The translations under genes and the position numbers were made by a program. Shown piece after piece: positions 17,277 through 25,124 of a stretch of DNA of 45,919 nt. The notes beneath the pieces were generated by a model. It was not told where the DNA came from. It saw only the letters and a list, made by a program, of their open reading frames with translations, and made no database searches. The stretch is from Petrocella sp. FN5 (GTDB taxonomy: Bacteria > Bacillota > Clostridia > Lachnospirales > Vallitaleaceae): assembly GCF_029210395.1 (NCBI RefSeq), contig NZ_JARGDP010000021.1, positions 1-45,919 of the forward strand, given 5' to 3'. Each line of letters starts with the position of its first letter. Position 1 is the stretch's first letter.

Positions 17277-18623
17277 ATGCGTTCGAGTATATATAATTTA
17301 AGATATAAGCTAAAGAATAATAAATATTTATTAATGAACGGCTGTACAGGTGCAATGGATGAAGTAGATGAAACTGTTATACAAACCCTGGACTTATTAA
17401 ATAAAGAGACCGTCAATTATAATCCAAGCATACTGAAAACTTTGCTTGAAAGAGGGTATATTACATCCGTAACGGAGAATGAAGAAATTGAGAATATGAA
17501 GAAAATTGCAGAAATATATCAAAAAGTTGACCAGAAGCTATTACAGGTTACAATCATACCAACTTATGACTGCAATTTTCGATGCCCTTATTGCTATGAA
17601 TTAAAACTACATAAAAATGGTCAAAATTGGATGAATCAGCAAATGTCTATAGAGACCGTCAATAATATTTTTGAATATTTAAATAGAGAAATGGAAAAAG
17701 GAAGAAGAATTGGTGAAATCAATCTCTATGGAGGAGAACCATTTTTAAAGAAAAACAGAAAAGTAATTGAGCAAATTATAGAGCATTGTAAGAAGAGTGA
17801 ATTAACTGTAATGGCTATAAGTAATGGTTATGAAATAGAAAACTATTACGATTTGATAGAGACCAAAGTTATAAGAGAAATTCAAATCACGCTTGATGGG
17901 ACTGGAGAGCTTCATAATCATCGTAGAAAGCATATGGATGGTGTACCAACTTATAAAAAAACCTTAGAGGTGGTAGATGAATTATTAAAAAGAGAAATAT
18001 TTGTGAGTTTAAGGACAAATATTGATCAAGAAAATATCGAAGAGATTTCAGCGTTAAATACATTATTTGATGAGATGGGATGGTCTGAGAATAAGTATTT
18101 TAGAAACTACTTTAAAGCGGTACATACCTGCTATTCAAAAGAAGAAAAGCCAATTACTGATGAGGATATTGTTAATAAATTAATCGAAAATAAGAGCATC
18201 TTTACGAGCGCCTTGAGTGGTGTAGCAGCTGATATAGCAACAAGGATTAAATATGTTGTGGAAACTGGAGAATATGCATATTTCAAAGCTACATATTGTG
18301 GAGCTGTAAACGGTATGCTTGTATTTGATCCTTTTGGTGACATTTACCCATGCTGGGATACAGTTGGGGACAACAAACACATTATCGGTCAAATCAATCA
18401 GTATGGTCTCGCCTATTCACCGGTTTACGATCAATGGATGAATAGAAAGCCACAAAATATTGCTAAATGCCAGACGTGTGCGTATATTCTGTATTGTGGT
18501 GGAGGATGCCCCGCGCATGCTAGGGTTATTAATCAATCGATTCAAACACCATATTGCGATAAATATATAGAAGTTTTTGATAAAACTGTTCCCCAAATAT
18601 ATGAGGAGCTGATTTATAAATAG
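17277..18623 (+). CDS. Radical SAM/SPASM peptide maturase
   Basis: A 448-residue radical SAM enzyme. The cluster-binding cysteines are C99, C103 and C106 in PTYDCNFRCPYCYE; GGEPF follows (INLYGGEPFLKK). The C-terminal SPASM domain supplies further Cys ligands: YCGAVNGMLVFDPFGDIYPC and CQTCAYILYCGGGCPAHA. The N-terminal 80 residues resemble the helix-rich leader-binding portion of RiPP maturases. ATG 17277 is chosen because ATAAGGAG lies just before it; a longer frame from 17232 lacks a ribosome site. Directly followed by three Cys-containing small peptides, so it probably forms thioether or other carbon-centred crosslinks on them. The exact reaction cannot be read from the sequence. Confidence 0.93.
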   Translation: MRSSIYNLRYKLKNNKYLLMNGCTGAMDEVDETVIQTLDLLNKETVNYNPSILKTLLERGYITSVTENEEIENMKKIAEIYQKVDQKLLQVTIIPTYDCNFRCPYCYELKLHKNGQNWMNQQMSIETVNNIFEYLNREMEKGRRIGEINLYGGEPFLKKNRKVIEQIIEHCKKSELTVMAISNGYEIENYYDLIETKVIREIQITLDGTGELHNHRRKHMDGVPTYKKTLEVVDELLKREIFVSLRTNIDQENIEEISALNTLFDEMGWSENKYFRNYFKAVHTCYSKEEKPITDEDIVNKLIENKSIFTSALSGVAADIATRIKYVVETGEYAYFKATYCGAVNGMLVFDPFGDIYPCWDTVGDNKHIIGQINQYGLAYSPVYDQWMNRKPQNIAKCQTCAYILYCGGGCPAHARVINQSIQTPYCDKYIEVFDKTVPQIYEELIYK

Positions 18624-18663
18624 TAAGTTTGAATACAGTGACGGCAATATTAGGAGGAAAAAA

Positions 18664-18867
18664 ATGATTTCATTGAACAAACCTATTAATCTTTCGGAAA
18701 TTGATGAAAGACTTATGAGGGAGTTAGAATTAAGAAGAGAAATGTCAAAATCAGTAATAGGTGTTAATGCTTGTACAGCAGATGCATATGCTGGAACCTG
18801 TGCAACCAATAAATCAGGGATTATCAATCCAAATTTATGTGCAGGACATGCGAGAGCAGGACTATAA
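18664..18867 (+). CDS. RiPP precursor peptide 1
   Basis: A 67-residue peptide behind TTAGGAGGAAAAAA. The leader (about residues 1-30) has the shared pattern LNKPI...IDERLMRELELRREM. The core starts near SVIGVNAC and has three Cys: NACTADAYAGTC (C-x8-C), then a third after 12 more residues, rich in Ala, Gly and Asn. It lies 40 bp after the radical SAM gene. It is the longest of the four precursors. Confidence 0.85.
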   Translation: MISLNKPINLSEIDERLMRELELRREMSKSVIGVNACTADAYAGTCATNKSGIINPNLCAGHARAGL

Positions 18868-18962
18868 AGTAGAAGCATACACACCCTTTAGTAGTATGTT
18901 TATATATTACTGATAAAAGGCGAACGATTAATTAAAAAATAATTTAAAAGGAGATTAAAATC

Positions 18963-19139
18963 ATGATTACAATTAACAAATCAATTGATGTGAAAAGTTT
19001 GGATGATAGGTTAATCATTGAACTTGAAGGTAGAAAAGAAATGGCCACCAAGGTCAGCACAAATGCCTGTGCAGCAAATGTTACCGCAAGCGCATGCGGG
19101 GCTAATGCAACAGTAACAAACTGCGGTGGTCAAAAATAA
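18963..19139 (+). CDS. RiPP precursor peptide 2
   Basis: A 58-residue peptide with AAAGGAG upstream. The leader INKSIDVKSLDDRLIIELE and following GRKEM match peptides 1, 3 and 4. The core STNACAANVTASACGAN continues to a third Cys (TNCGG): C-x8-C-x8-C, dominated by Ala, Asn, Thr and Gly. Regular spacing of Cys suggests defined crosslinks made by the radical SAM enzyme. Confidence 0.85.
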   Translation: MITINKSIDVKSLDDRLIIELEGRKEMATKVSTNACAANVTASACGANATVTNCGGQK

Positions 19140-19158
19140 TCATTTAAGAGGAGATTAA

Positions 19159-19314
19159 ATGAAAAAAATCAACAAAGCTATTGACATTAAGATCATTGAC
19201 GAAAGATTATTAAAAGAGCTGGAAGACAGACGCGTTATGTCTGTAAAAACACTTTTAGGGATCTCAGCATGTGCTGCTAATGCAGGGGTGTCCGCATGTG
19301 GTGCTTTAAAATAA
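19159..19314 (+). CDS. RiPP precursor peptide 3
   Basis: A 51-residue peptide 19 bp after peptide 2, with AGAGGAG upstream. Leader KINKAIDIKIIDERLLKELE then DRRVM; core GISACAANAGVSACGALK with two Cys at C-x8-C, the shortest core of the set. The sequence around the two Cys matches peptide 2 closely. Confidence 0.85.
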   Translation: MKKINKAIDIKIIDERLLKELEDRRVMSVKTLLGISACAANAGVSACGALK

Positions 19315-19380
19315 AACATCACATTTAAGTACATTACCGTCACTGTTTTCAATATAGGATTAAATAAGAGGTATAAATAA

Positions 19381-21513
19381 ATGCAAAGATATGATTTGGA
19401 TGTTTCAAGATTGATTGAAATATTTACAAAAGAAAAACTTGAGAATATTGTGAAAACACATAGAAATATTCTCAAAAAAATTAATAATAAAAAGTACGCC
19501 TTTAGCAATGTGAGTGACAACAATCTTGAGATTGAATCAAAGAGCTTATATTATTTCATAACTTATGTATATATGCTAGAAGAAAGTTTTTCGATTAATA
19601 GCTTTAAAGTGCTAGAGTTAGTATCTGAGATAAGTATGCTGATTATTCATCCTTTTCAGCATTTTCTGCTTGCTAATTATGAGAACAAAGATGAAATGAA
19701 TACGCCTGCAAAAAATTTACAATTACAAATAGGTCTTTGTGAGGGGGTAGAAAAGCTTCAAAGAATATTAAGCAAAGAAAGTATGGAAAAGTTCTGGACT
19801 TACTTTAATAAATATTACAATGAAGTATTAGAGGGTGCAAATCTATTTAAGCTAAATCATGTTGGTAAAATTAAAAACTATACTGAAGAAGATATTTTTT
19901 CGATTTCAGTAGGACTAAATGCACATTCAAAAATTGTTCTTCCTATTCTGGCAGGGATTAATAATGAGTTTGATAAAATAAGCTTACTTGAAAAATCCTT
20001 AGATCACTACTATGTTGCACACAAATTGTTTTTAGATTTAAAAATCTGGAAAAAGGATTTAGAGCGAGAATTTTACACTCCTATACTCACAGAAGTTATT
20101 ATGGCACATAAGAATGCGATTCATGACAAAGAGAAAATTATGGATTTGCTATATGGCAATAATTATGATGAAAAATACCTTATCAAAGCAAACAGAGAAG
20201 TAGAAAAAGCTTTATTTTTATGTGGCAGTAATGCACCTTGCCAAAAATCTTTACGCTCCATTCAAAGTCGCATAAATCTTTTATTATACGATTTTAGAAC
20301 CTTAAAAGGTGAGCCTAAAAGGATATATCCTTATATTGAATCAAATAAAGAATATTCTGGAGAAGACATAAAAAAACAGATTGCCGATTCAGTTAAGTGG
20401 ATTCTCAACCAAAGTAAATCTGGTTACCCTGAGTTAACGCACTGGGGGGTTTTTTTACATCCTTATGGTTTTACCGGAGAAGAACAGGCACTTCCAGGAG
20501 ATGTTTATTATCGATCGTATTTACTAAATCTTATGTTTTCTATGAAGAATAATAGTGCAATAACCAATGCATATTTTGAAAAGGAATTAAATTATTTGGA
20601 AAATAGAAAACATAGATATTTCAAAGAAGGCTGGGGACATTTTCCAGATTTACCAGAGATACCGCCAGATATTGGTACGTTAGGAGAAATAATATTAAAT
20701 GCAGTTGCAGCAAGAGACGTCACATTGCTTAAGTACACAAAAGAACTTGTAGATAAAATTATTAGTCAGAATCCAAATAAGGATGGAACAATAAACTATT
20801 GGCTGACGGAAAAAGATCAAAAGGGATTTTTTAACAGTATTTCTTCTGTGAAGTGTATATATATAAGAACTTTGTTGAAAAAAATGTACAAAAATCCTGT
20901 TATTTCAGCTAATGCACAGTTTATATATGCACTTATAATTCTGGATTATAACAAGTATTCAGAAGTAATAGAAAATGTCTATTCATCAATACTTTCTAAA
21001 CAAAATCCAGATGGAAGCTGGAAGGATTATTATTTTACAGGCGTACATTTTGCAATTTGGCAAATACTAAGGTGTACAAAACAACTTAACAGATTTAATT
21101 CTCAAATCCGATTATCATTAAAATACTTATTAGAGAGCCAGCATGATAATGGAGCATGGGGACAGGTGTTTGGAGATCCTAAGGAAAGCTCATATGCAAT
21201 ATTGAGTTTGATTGAGATATTGGAATTATCGAGAAACAAAATAGTAATGAATGAAACTGAAAAAAAAGCCATAGTTAGTTCAATTCATAAAGGTATAATC
21301 TATTTAATGAGTTCGGCTACAGGGAGCTACTGGCATGGTGTGGATTTTGGAGAGATTCAAATTAAAAAGATATCCACTGAGCCAGCAGATTTTATAGAAT
21401 ATAGAAGTGCTACCTTAACAACAGCAGTTTCAGCGTATGCACTCAACCGTTTTTATTCTTATATGGAGCATTCGATTGAGGGAGAGACTATCAAAAGTCT
21501 ATTAGCAAATTAA
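19381..21513 (+). CDS. Terpene-synthase-like protein: class I isoprenoid-fold plus squalene/prenyltransferase repeats, altered active sites
   Basis: A 710-residue protein inside the RiPP cluster. The first 300 residues are all-helical and resemble class I isoprenoid synthases; the segment FLDLKIWKKDLEREFYTP (Asp219-Asp226) aligns by eye with the second Asp-rich region, but neither a DDxxD nor a full DDxxDxxxD is present. Residues 350-690 resemble the alpha/alpha-barrel of squalene-hopene cyclases and prenyltransferases, with QW-type repeats QNPDGSW (from 541) and QHDNGAWG (from 587) and GWGHFPDLPEIPPD before residue 430. Where class II cyclases carry DxDD this protein reads DIGT (430-433). 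Membership is recognised by eye, not by search. It may modify or bind the peptide, make a separate terpenoid, or be a scaffold. Confidence 0.65.
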   Translation: MQRYDLDVSRLIEIFTKEKLENIVKTHRNILKKINNKKYAFSNVSDNNLEIESKSLYYFITYVYMLEESFSINSFKVLELVSEISMLIIHPFQHFLLANYENKDEMNTPAKNLQLQIGLCEGVEKLQRILSKESMEKFWTYFNKYYNEVLEGANLFKLNHVGKIKNYTEEDIFSISVGLNAHSKIVLPILAGINNEFDKISLLEKSLDHYYVAHKLFLDLKIWKKDLEREFYTPILTEVIMAHKNAIHDKEKIMDLLYGNNYDEKYLIKANREVEKALFLCGSNAPCQKSLRSIQSRINLLLYDFRTLKGEPKRIYPYIESNKEYSGEDIKKQIADSVKWILNQSKSGYPELTHWGVFLHPYGFTGEEQALPGDVYYRSYLLNLMFSMKNNSAITNAYFEKELNYLENRKHRYFKEGWGHFPDLPEIPPDIGTLGEIILNAVAARDVTLLKYTKELVDKIISQNPNKDGTINYWLTEKDQKGFFNSISSVKCIYIRTLLKKMYKNPVISANAQFIYALIILDYNKYSEVIENVYSSILSKQNPDGSWKDYYFTGVHFAIWQILRCTKQLNRFNSQIRLSLKYLLESQHDNGAWGQVFGDPKESSYAILSLIEILELSRNKIVMNETEKKAIVSSIHKGIIYLMSSATGSYWHGVDFGEIQIKKISTEPADFIEYRSATLTTAVSAYALNRFYSYMEHSIEGETIKSLLAN

Positions 21514-21553
21514 AAAAGAAGAAATCACGAGATAATACGAAACGAGGTTATCA

Positions 21554-21730
21554 ATGATAAAATCAATCAACAAATCGATACACGAAATAAAATTTAGTGA
21601 GCTAGAAGATAGATTATGTGAAGAGTTAGAGGTTAGAAATGAATTAAGATGTATTGCCCATGCTTGCGGATTAGACGCATCCTTAGGTTTTAAGCCTATT
21701 TGGGCATGTGCCATAAATTTTTCTTTATAA
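21554..21730 (+). CDS. RiPP precursor peptide 4 (divergent)
   Basis: A 58-residue peptide after the terpene-synthase-like gene, separate from the other three. The leader retains INKSI and LEDRLCEELEVRNE, but the core differs: RCIAHACGLDASLGF then WACAINFSL, Cys at C-x3-C and C-x13-C spacing, with aromatic residues. Ribosome site is weaker (AACGAGG). It may be an alternative substrate, a self-immunity or signalling peptide, or a diverging duplicate. Confidence 0.75.
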   Translation: MIKSINKSIHEIKFSELEDRLCEELEVRNELRCIAHACGLDASLGFKPIWACAINFSL

Positions 21731-21818
21731 TTATTTTGAAATTTTAAATAAGATCATTTATTAAATATATTATTCTGGTGATTTCTTCTTTTATATATAT
21801 CCATCGAGGTGAATTATT

Positions 21819-23111
21819 ATGGAAAGCAAAAAATATAAGTTGATAAACGCATTAATAATAAAAGAATTTGAAAGTGCAACAAGGGATAAAAAATATATAA
21901 TAGTTCACAAAAAAAAGCATTGGATAATTGCTGAGGAATTGTATTTGATACTGTCTTTTTTAGATGGAGAGAATACGCTTTCAGACATATGTTGTAAACT
22001 TCAAAGCCTTGGTATATCTTCGACAGCAGAGGATTTAGAAAAAATTATTAAGACACACATTGTTTCAAAAGGTATTGTTGAAGGATATGAAGGTGAAGCG
22101 GAAAATGAAAAAAAATCAAAATATTTCTGGTTTCAGGTTAATATTTTAAAGGAAAGCCTTATAAAAAAGCTTTCCTTCACAAAATACCCATATAATAAAG
22201 TCTTCTCTTTATTAGTTTTGATATTATCAATTCCGGGTTTTTTTATCATTCTAAGATCAATTGCATTACCAGATTTCTATTTAATGATTCCGACGGTTTC
22301 TTATAAAGATTGGATGATAATAACTCTCCTCATTATTTCATCAGGCTATATACACGAGTTAGGTCATGCTGGAGCTTCAATGCATTATGGAATTGTTCCG
22401 TATAGTATAGGGTTTGCATTTTACATGACAATGCCCGTATTGTTTGCAGATGTATCAGGAATATGGGTGCTTAAGAGAAAGCAAAGGGCCGTAGTTGACT
22501 TGGGAGGTATATATTTTGAACATTTATATTTATGCACTTTGGCTATTATAACAATTATAACGAAAAGCAATATAATCTTAATTGCAACAGTAATAAGGTA
22601 TATAGGATTGATTTATAACTTTAATCCATTTTTAAAAATGGATGGCTACTGGCTTTTTACAGATTTGTCGGGGATATCAAATCTGCATGATACAACAGTA
22701 AGATATATTAAAGCAAAACTCTTAAGACCGTTTTCGATTTCTATTTATGAGCCGCATAATGAGCTGACGAGCAAAAGTAAGATTGTATTCTATCTTTATG
22801 TAATGATCAGCTTAGTTTTCTTCATATTCTTTGCTACACTGTTAAAAAACATTACCTTAACAGCATTTGAACTATTACCCTTTGCAAAAGAAGATTTGTT
22901 GAATTTTTTTGAACTAGGCAGTATTATGGAAATTTTAAAATCTATAGCAATATACTTTAAGAATTATTTCATGGTATTCATTTCAGCTTTTTTAGTAATT
23001 CGGATTATTTATACAACCTTTAGAAATATAACTTTATTAATATTGGAAGTGCGTAATAAAAAATCACAAAATACACAGATAAGTACAAAACTTCCTGTTT
23101 CAAGAGAGTAA
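21819..23111 (+). CDS. M50-type membrane metalloprotease with PqqD-like N-terminus
   Basis: A 430-residue membrane protein. Residues 1-75 resemble the PqqD/RRE fold that binds RiPP leaders (LILSFLDGENTLSDICCKLQ). Several TM helices follow, with the zinc motif H179-E-L-G-H183 and a second site NPFLKMDGYW (Asp275), the pattern of site-2 proteases. The membrane proteases of epipeptide-type clusters such as B. subtilis YydH are similar. Probable role: cutting the leader or processing the modified peptide at the membrane before export by the transporter genes that follow. It has AATCGAGGTG upstream of the ATG. Confidence 0.82.
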   Translation: MESKKYKLINALIIKEFESATRDKKYIIVHKKKHWIIAEELYLILSFLDGENTLSDICCKLQSLGISSTAEDLEKIIKTHIVSKGIVEGYEGEAENEKKSKYFWFQVNILKESLIKKLSFTKYPYNKVFSLLVLILSIPGFFIILRSIALPDFYLMIPTVSYKDWMIITLLIISSGYIHELGHAGASMHYGIVPYSIGFAFYMTMPVLFADVSGIWVLKRKQRAVVDLGGIYFEHLYLCTLAIITIITKSNIILIATVIRYIGLIYNFNPFLKMDGYWLFTDLSGISNLHDTTVRYIKAKLLRPFSISIYEPHNELTSKSKIVFYLYVMISLVFFIFFATLLKNITLTAFELLPFAKEDLLNFFELGSIMEILKSIAIYFKNYFMVFISAFLVIRIIYTTFRNITLLILEVRNKKSQNTQISTKLPVSRE

Positions 23112-23127
23112 TGTATTTATATAATAT

Positions 23128-23187
23128 GGTTAAGGTGTCAAAACAATATAGTTGAACTTAGTGAAACTAAGTTTTGACCCTTTAACC
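23128..23187 (+). mobile_element. MITE-like palindromic element, copy 2 (60 bp, internally deleted)
   Basis: GGTTAAGGTGTCAAAAC at one end and GTTTTGACCCTTTAACC at the other, with no inner palindrome. Flanked by ATAATAT on both sides (23121-23127 and 23188-23194), the clearest target duplication of the four copies. It lies between the protease and HlyD genes, so it is transcribed within the cluster and folds into a hairpin. Confidence 0.85.
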
Positions 23188-23261
23188 ATAATATTGATTT
23201 AATAAAACCCTCATTTATGAAACTGTCAATTAATCTTATACTAGATTTAAGGAGTCGCTGT

Positions 23262-24470
23262 ATGCAAGGATTAAAGAAAAAAAGATATATTCTATTCTAT
23301 ATCATAATTATTTTTTGTATAATACTAATAGTTATAAAGTGGTCAACAAAAAATGAAGGTTATTCAAATGAGGTGTTGCTGGTTTCGACAAATATTCAAG
23401 ACTTGACGACAGAAGTTTTGGTAAATGGCCTTATTCTACCCGCCGAAACCATAACTTTAAAGGCTCCCTTTAACACGTATATTTCTAGAATGCTAGTTAG
23501 TATTGGGGATGAGGTGAAAAAAGGTGATGTGCTTGTGGAGTTTGAGGGGAAAAATCTTGAGGAAGAGTTGTTATTAAAAAGAAATGAATTAGAAATAGGT
23601 TTAGTGCTTTCAGATGAAGCAGATAGTAATAGAAAAAACAATGAATATAAGTTAAATGCTTTAGAATTAGAAATAGAGAAGATAAGTGTAGATTTAGAGC
23701 TTAGCAAGCATCTATTTGAACAGGGGATAATCTCAAAGCAAGAACTTGATAACATACAAAATAACTTAAAAGAAGTAGAGTTAAAATATCAAATGCAAAA
23801 AAGTATGATTAATCTCAATGAAAAAATCATACAAGATAAAAAGAATACACTTCTAAAAATGCAGATAAATGAAATAAATAAAAAACTCTCAGAGACTGTT
23901 ATGAGAGCGCCTGTCGATGGTATCATTATGGAGATAATCAAGGCAGAAGGGATGCCAGTAACTGTTGGAGAAAGTATAATAAAAATCCCAAAAAGTAATT
24001 GTGTAAAAGTTAGTGGTTATGTTTCGGAAAATGATATTAATAATATTAATGAGGGACTAGAAGTGAATTTTTTAGATGATAACAATAATTCTGTGGGAAA
24101 AGGTAGGGTAACGAAAATTAGTCATATTGCAACGAATAATACGAGTGGGTCTAAAATGGATAATGGGATTGTAATAGAAATGACCCTGGAATTAATGGAT
24201 GATCGATATAAAATATATCAAAGCATACAGGCGGAAATCGTTACTAGAACATCTAAAAATGCACTCACGGTACCAATTGAAGCCGTAGTGCGTGAAAATA
24301 ATGAGGCTTTTGTATGGGTGGAAAAAGACGGGAAATATATAAAAACCAAGGTAGAGATTGGGATTATGAATGATTTTTACTATGAAATAATTAAGGGTCT
24401 TGATTACCAGGATTTAATTGTATTGTACCCCAATAGCATTAGGGGGGACTTGTATGATAAGGTTAGATAA
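23262..24470 (+). CDS. HlyD-family membrane fusion protein
   Basis: A 402-residue adaptor with one N-terminal TM helix (YILFYIIIIFCIILIVIKW), a biotinyl-lipoyl-like domain (LKAPFNTYISRMLVSIGDEVKKGDVLVEF), a coiled-coil hairpin (about 115-215), the returning lipoyl half (MRAPVDGIIMEIIKAEG) and a beta-barrel domain. ATG 23262 follows AAGGAG at a good distance; the longer frame from 23217 lacks one. Ends 17 bp inside the next gene. Together with the ATPase and permease it forms a MacAB-like export complex for the mature peptide or for self-protection. Confidence 0.9.
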   Translation: MQGLKKKRYILFYIIIIFCIILIVIKWSTKNEGYSNEVLLVSTNIQDLTTEVLVNGLILPAETITLKAPFNTYISRMLVSIGDEVKKGDVLVEFEGKNLEEELLLKRNELEIGLVLSDEADSNRKNNEYKLNALELEIEKISVDLELSKHLFEQGIISKQELDNIQNNLKEVELKYQMQKSMINLNEKIIQDKKNTLLKMQINEINKKLSETVMRAPVDGIIMEIIKAEGMPVTVGESIIKIPKSNCVKVSGYVSENDINNINEGLEVNFLDDNNNSVGKGRVTKISHIATNNTSGSKMDNGIVIEMTLELMDDRYKIYQSIQAEIVTRTSKNALTVPIEAVVRENNEAFVWVEKDGKYIKTKVEIGIMNDFYYEIIKGLDYQDLIVLYPNSIRGDLYDKVR

Positions 24471-25119
24471 TGTATCAAAGATTTATGGAATGAATAACAC
24501 ACAAGTAACTGCCCTTAAAAATATCAATCTTAATATTTTTGAAGGTGACTATGTGTCAATTAGTGGTACAAGTGGCTCGGGAAAAAGTACTCTGATGAAT
24601 ATAATAGGTTGCTTAGATAGTCCGACGGCGGGTAATTATTTTTTCGAGGGTGTCCCGATAAATACTATAGGGCAATCTGAATTATCTACTATACGTAACA
24701 AATATATTGGTTTTGTTTTTCAATCCTTTTTTCTGATTCCAGGATTAACAGCTCTAGAAAATGTAATACTTCCTTTATTTTATGGAGGAAAGGGAAAAAA
24801 AGAATGTATTAAAAAAGCTCGGGAAGTATTAGAACTTATGGATTTGGGCGATAGAATCCATCATGACTCCACGGAACTTTCAGGAGGACAAAAGCAGCGC
24901 ACGTCAATTGCCAGGGCTTTAGTTACTAATCCCAAAATACTGCTAGCTGATGAGCCAACAGGAAACTTAGATTCTAAGAATACAAGAGAAATTATGGGCT
25001 TATTTAAGGATTTGAATAAAAAAGGTATGACGGTTGTGTTGATTACACACGATGAACGTTATGCTAATATGGCGAATAAAAGATATAAAATTGAAGATGG
25101 GATTTTACAGGAGGCGTAG
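24454..25119 (+). CDS. MacB/LolD-type ABC transporter ATPase
   Basis: A 221-residue ATP-binding subunit: Walker A GTSGSGKST, Q-loop FQSFFLIPGLTALENV, signature LSGGQKQR, Walker B ILLADEPTGNLDS, and H-loop TVVLITHD. ATG 24454 has AGGGGGG just upstream and overlaps the HlyD gene end by 17 bp. This class pairs with FtsX-type permeases. It powers export for the peptide cluster. Confidence 0.94.
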   Translation: MIRLDNVSKIYGMNNTQVTALKNINLNIFEGDYVSISGTSGSGKSTLMNIIGCLDSPTAGNYFFEGVPINTIGQSELSTIRNKYIGFVFQSFFLIPGLTALENVILPLFYGGKGKKECIKKAREVLELMDLGDRIHHDSTELSGGQKQRTSIARALVTNPKILLADEPTGNLDSKNTREIMGLFKDLNKKGMTVVLITHDERYANMANKRYKIEDGILQEA

Positions 25120-25124
25120 CTTCT

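Noticed and set aside
18417-18884. Long minus-strand ORF (155 codons) opposite the SPASM gene end and precursor 1
   Set aside because: It overlaps two well-supported plus-strand genes and has no recognisable domain.
23396-23755. Minus-strand ORF of 119 codons, rich in Ser
   Set aside because: Complement of the HlyD coiled-coil region; low complexity and no ribosome site considered convincing.
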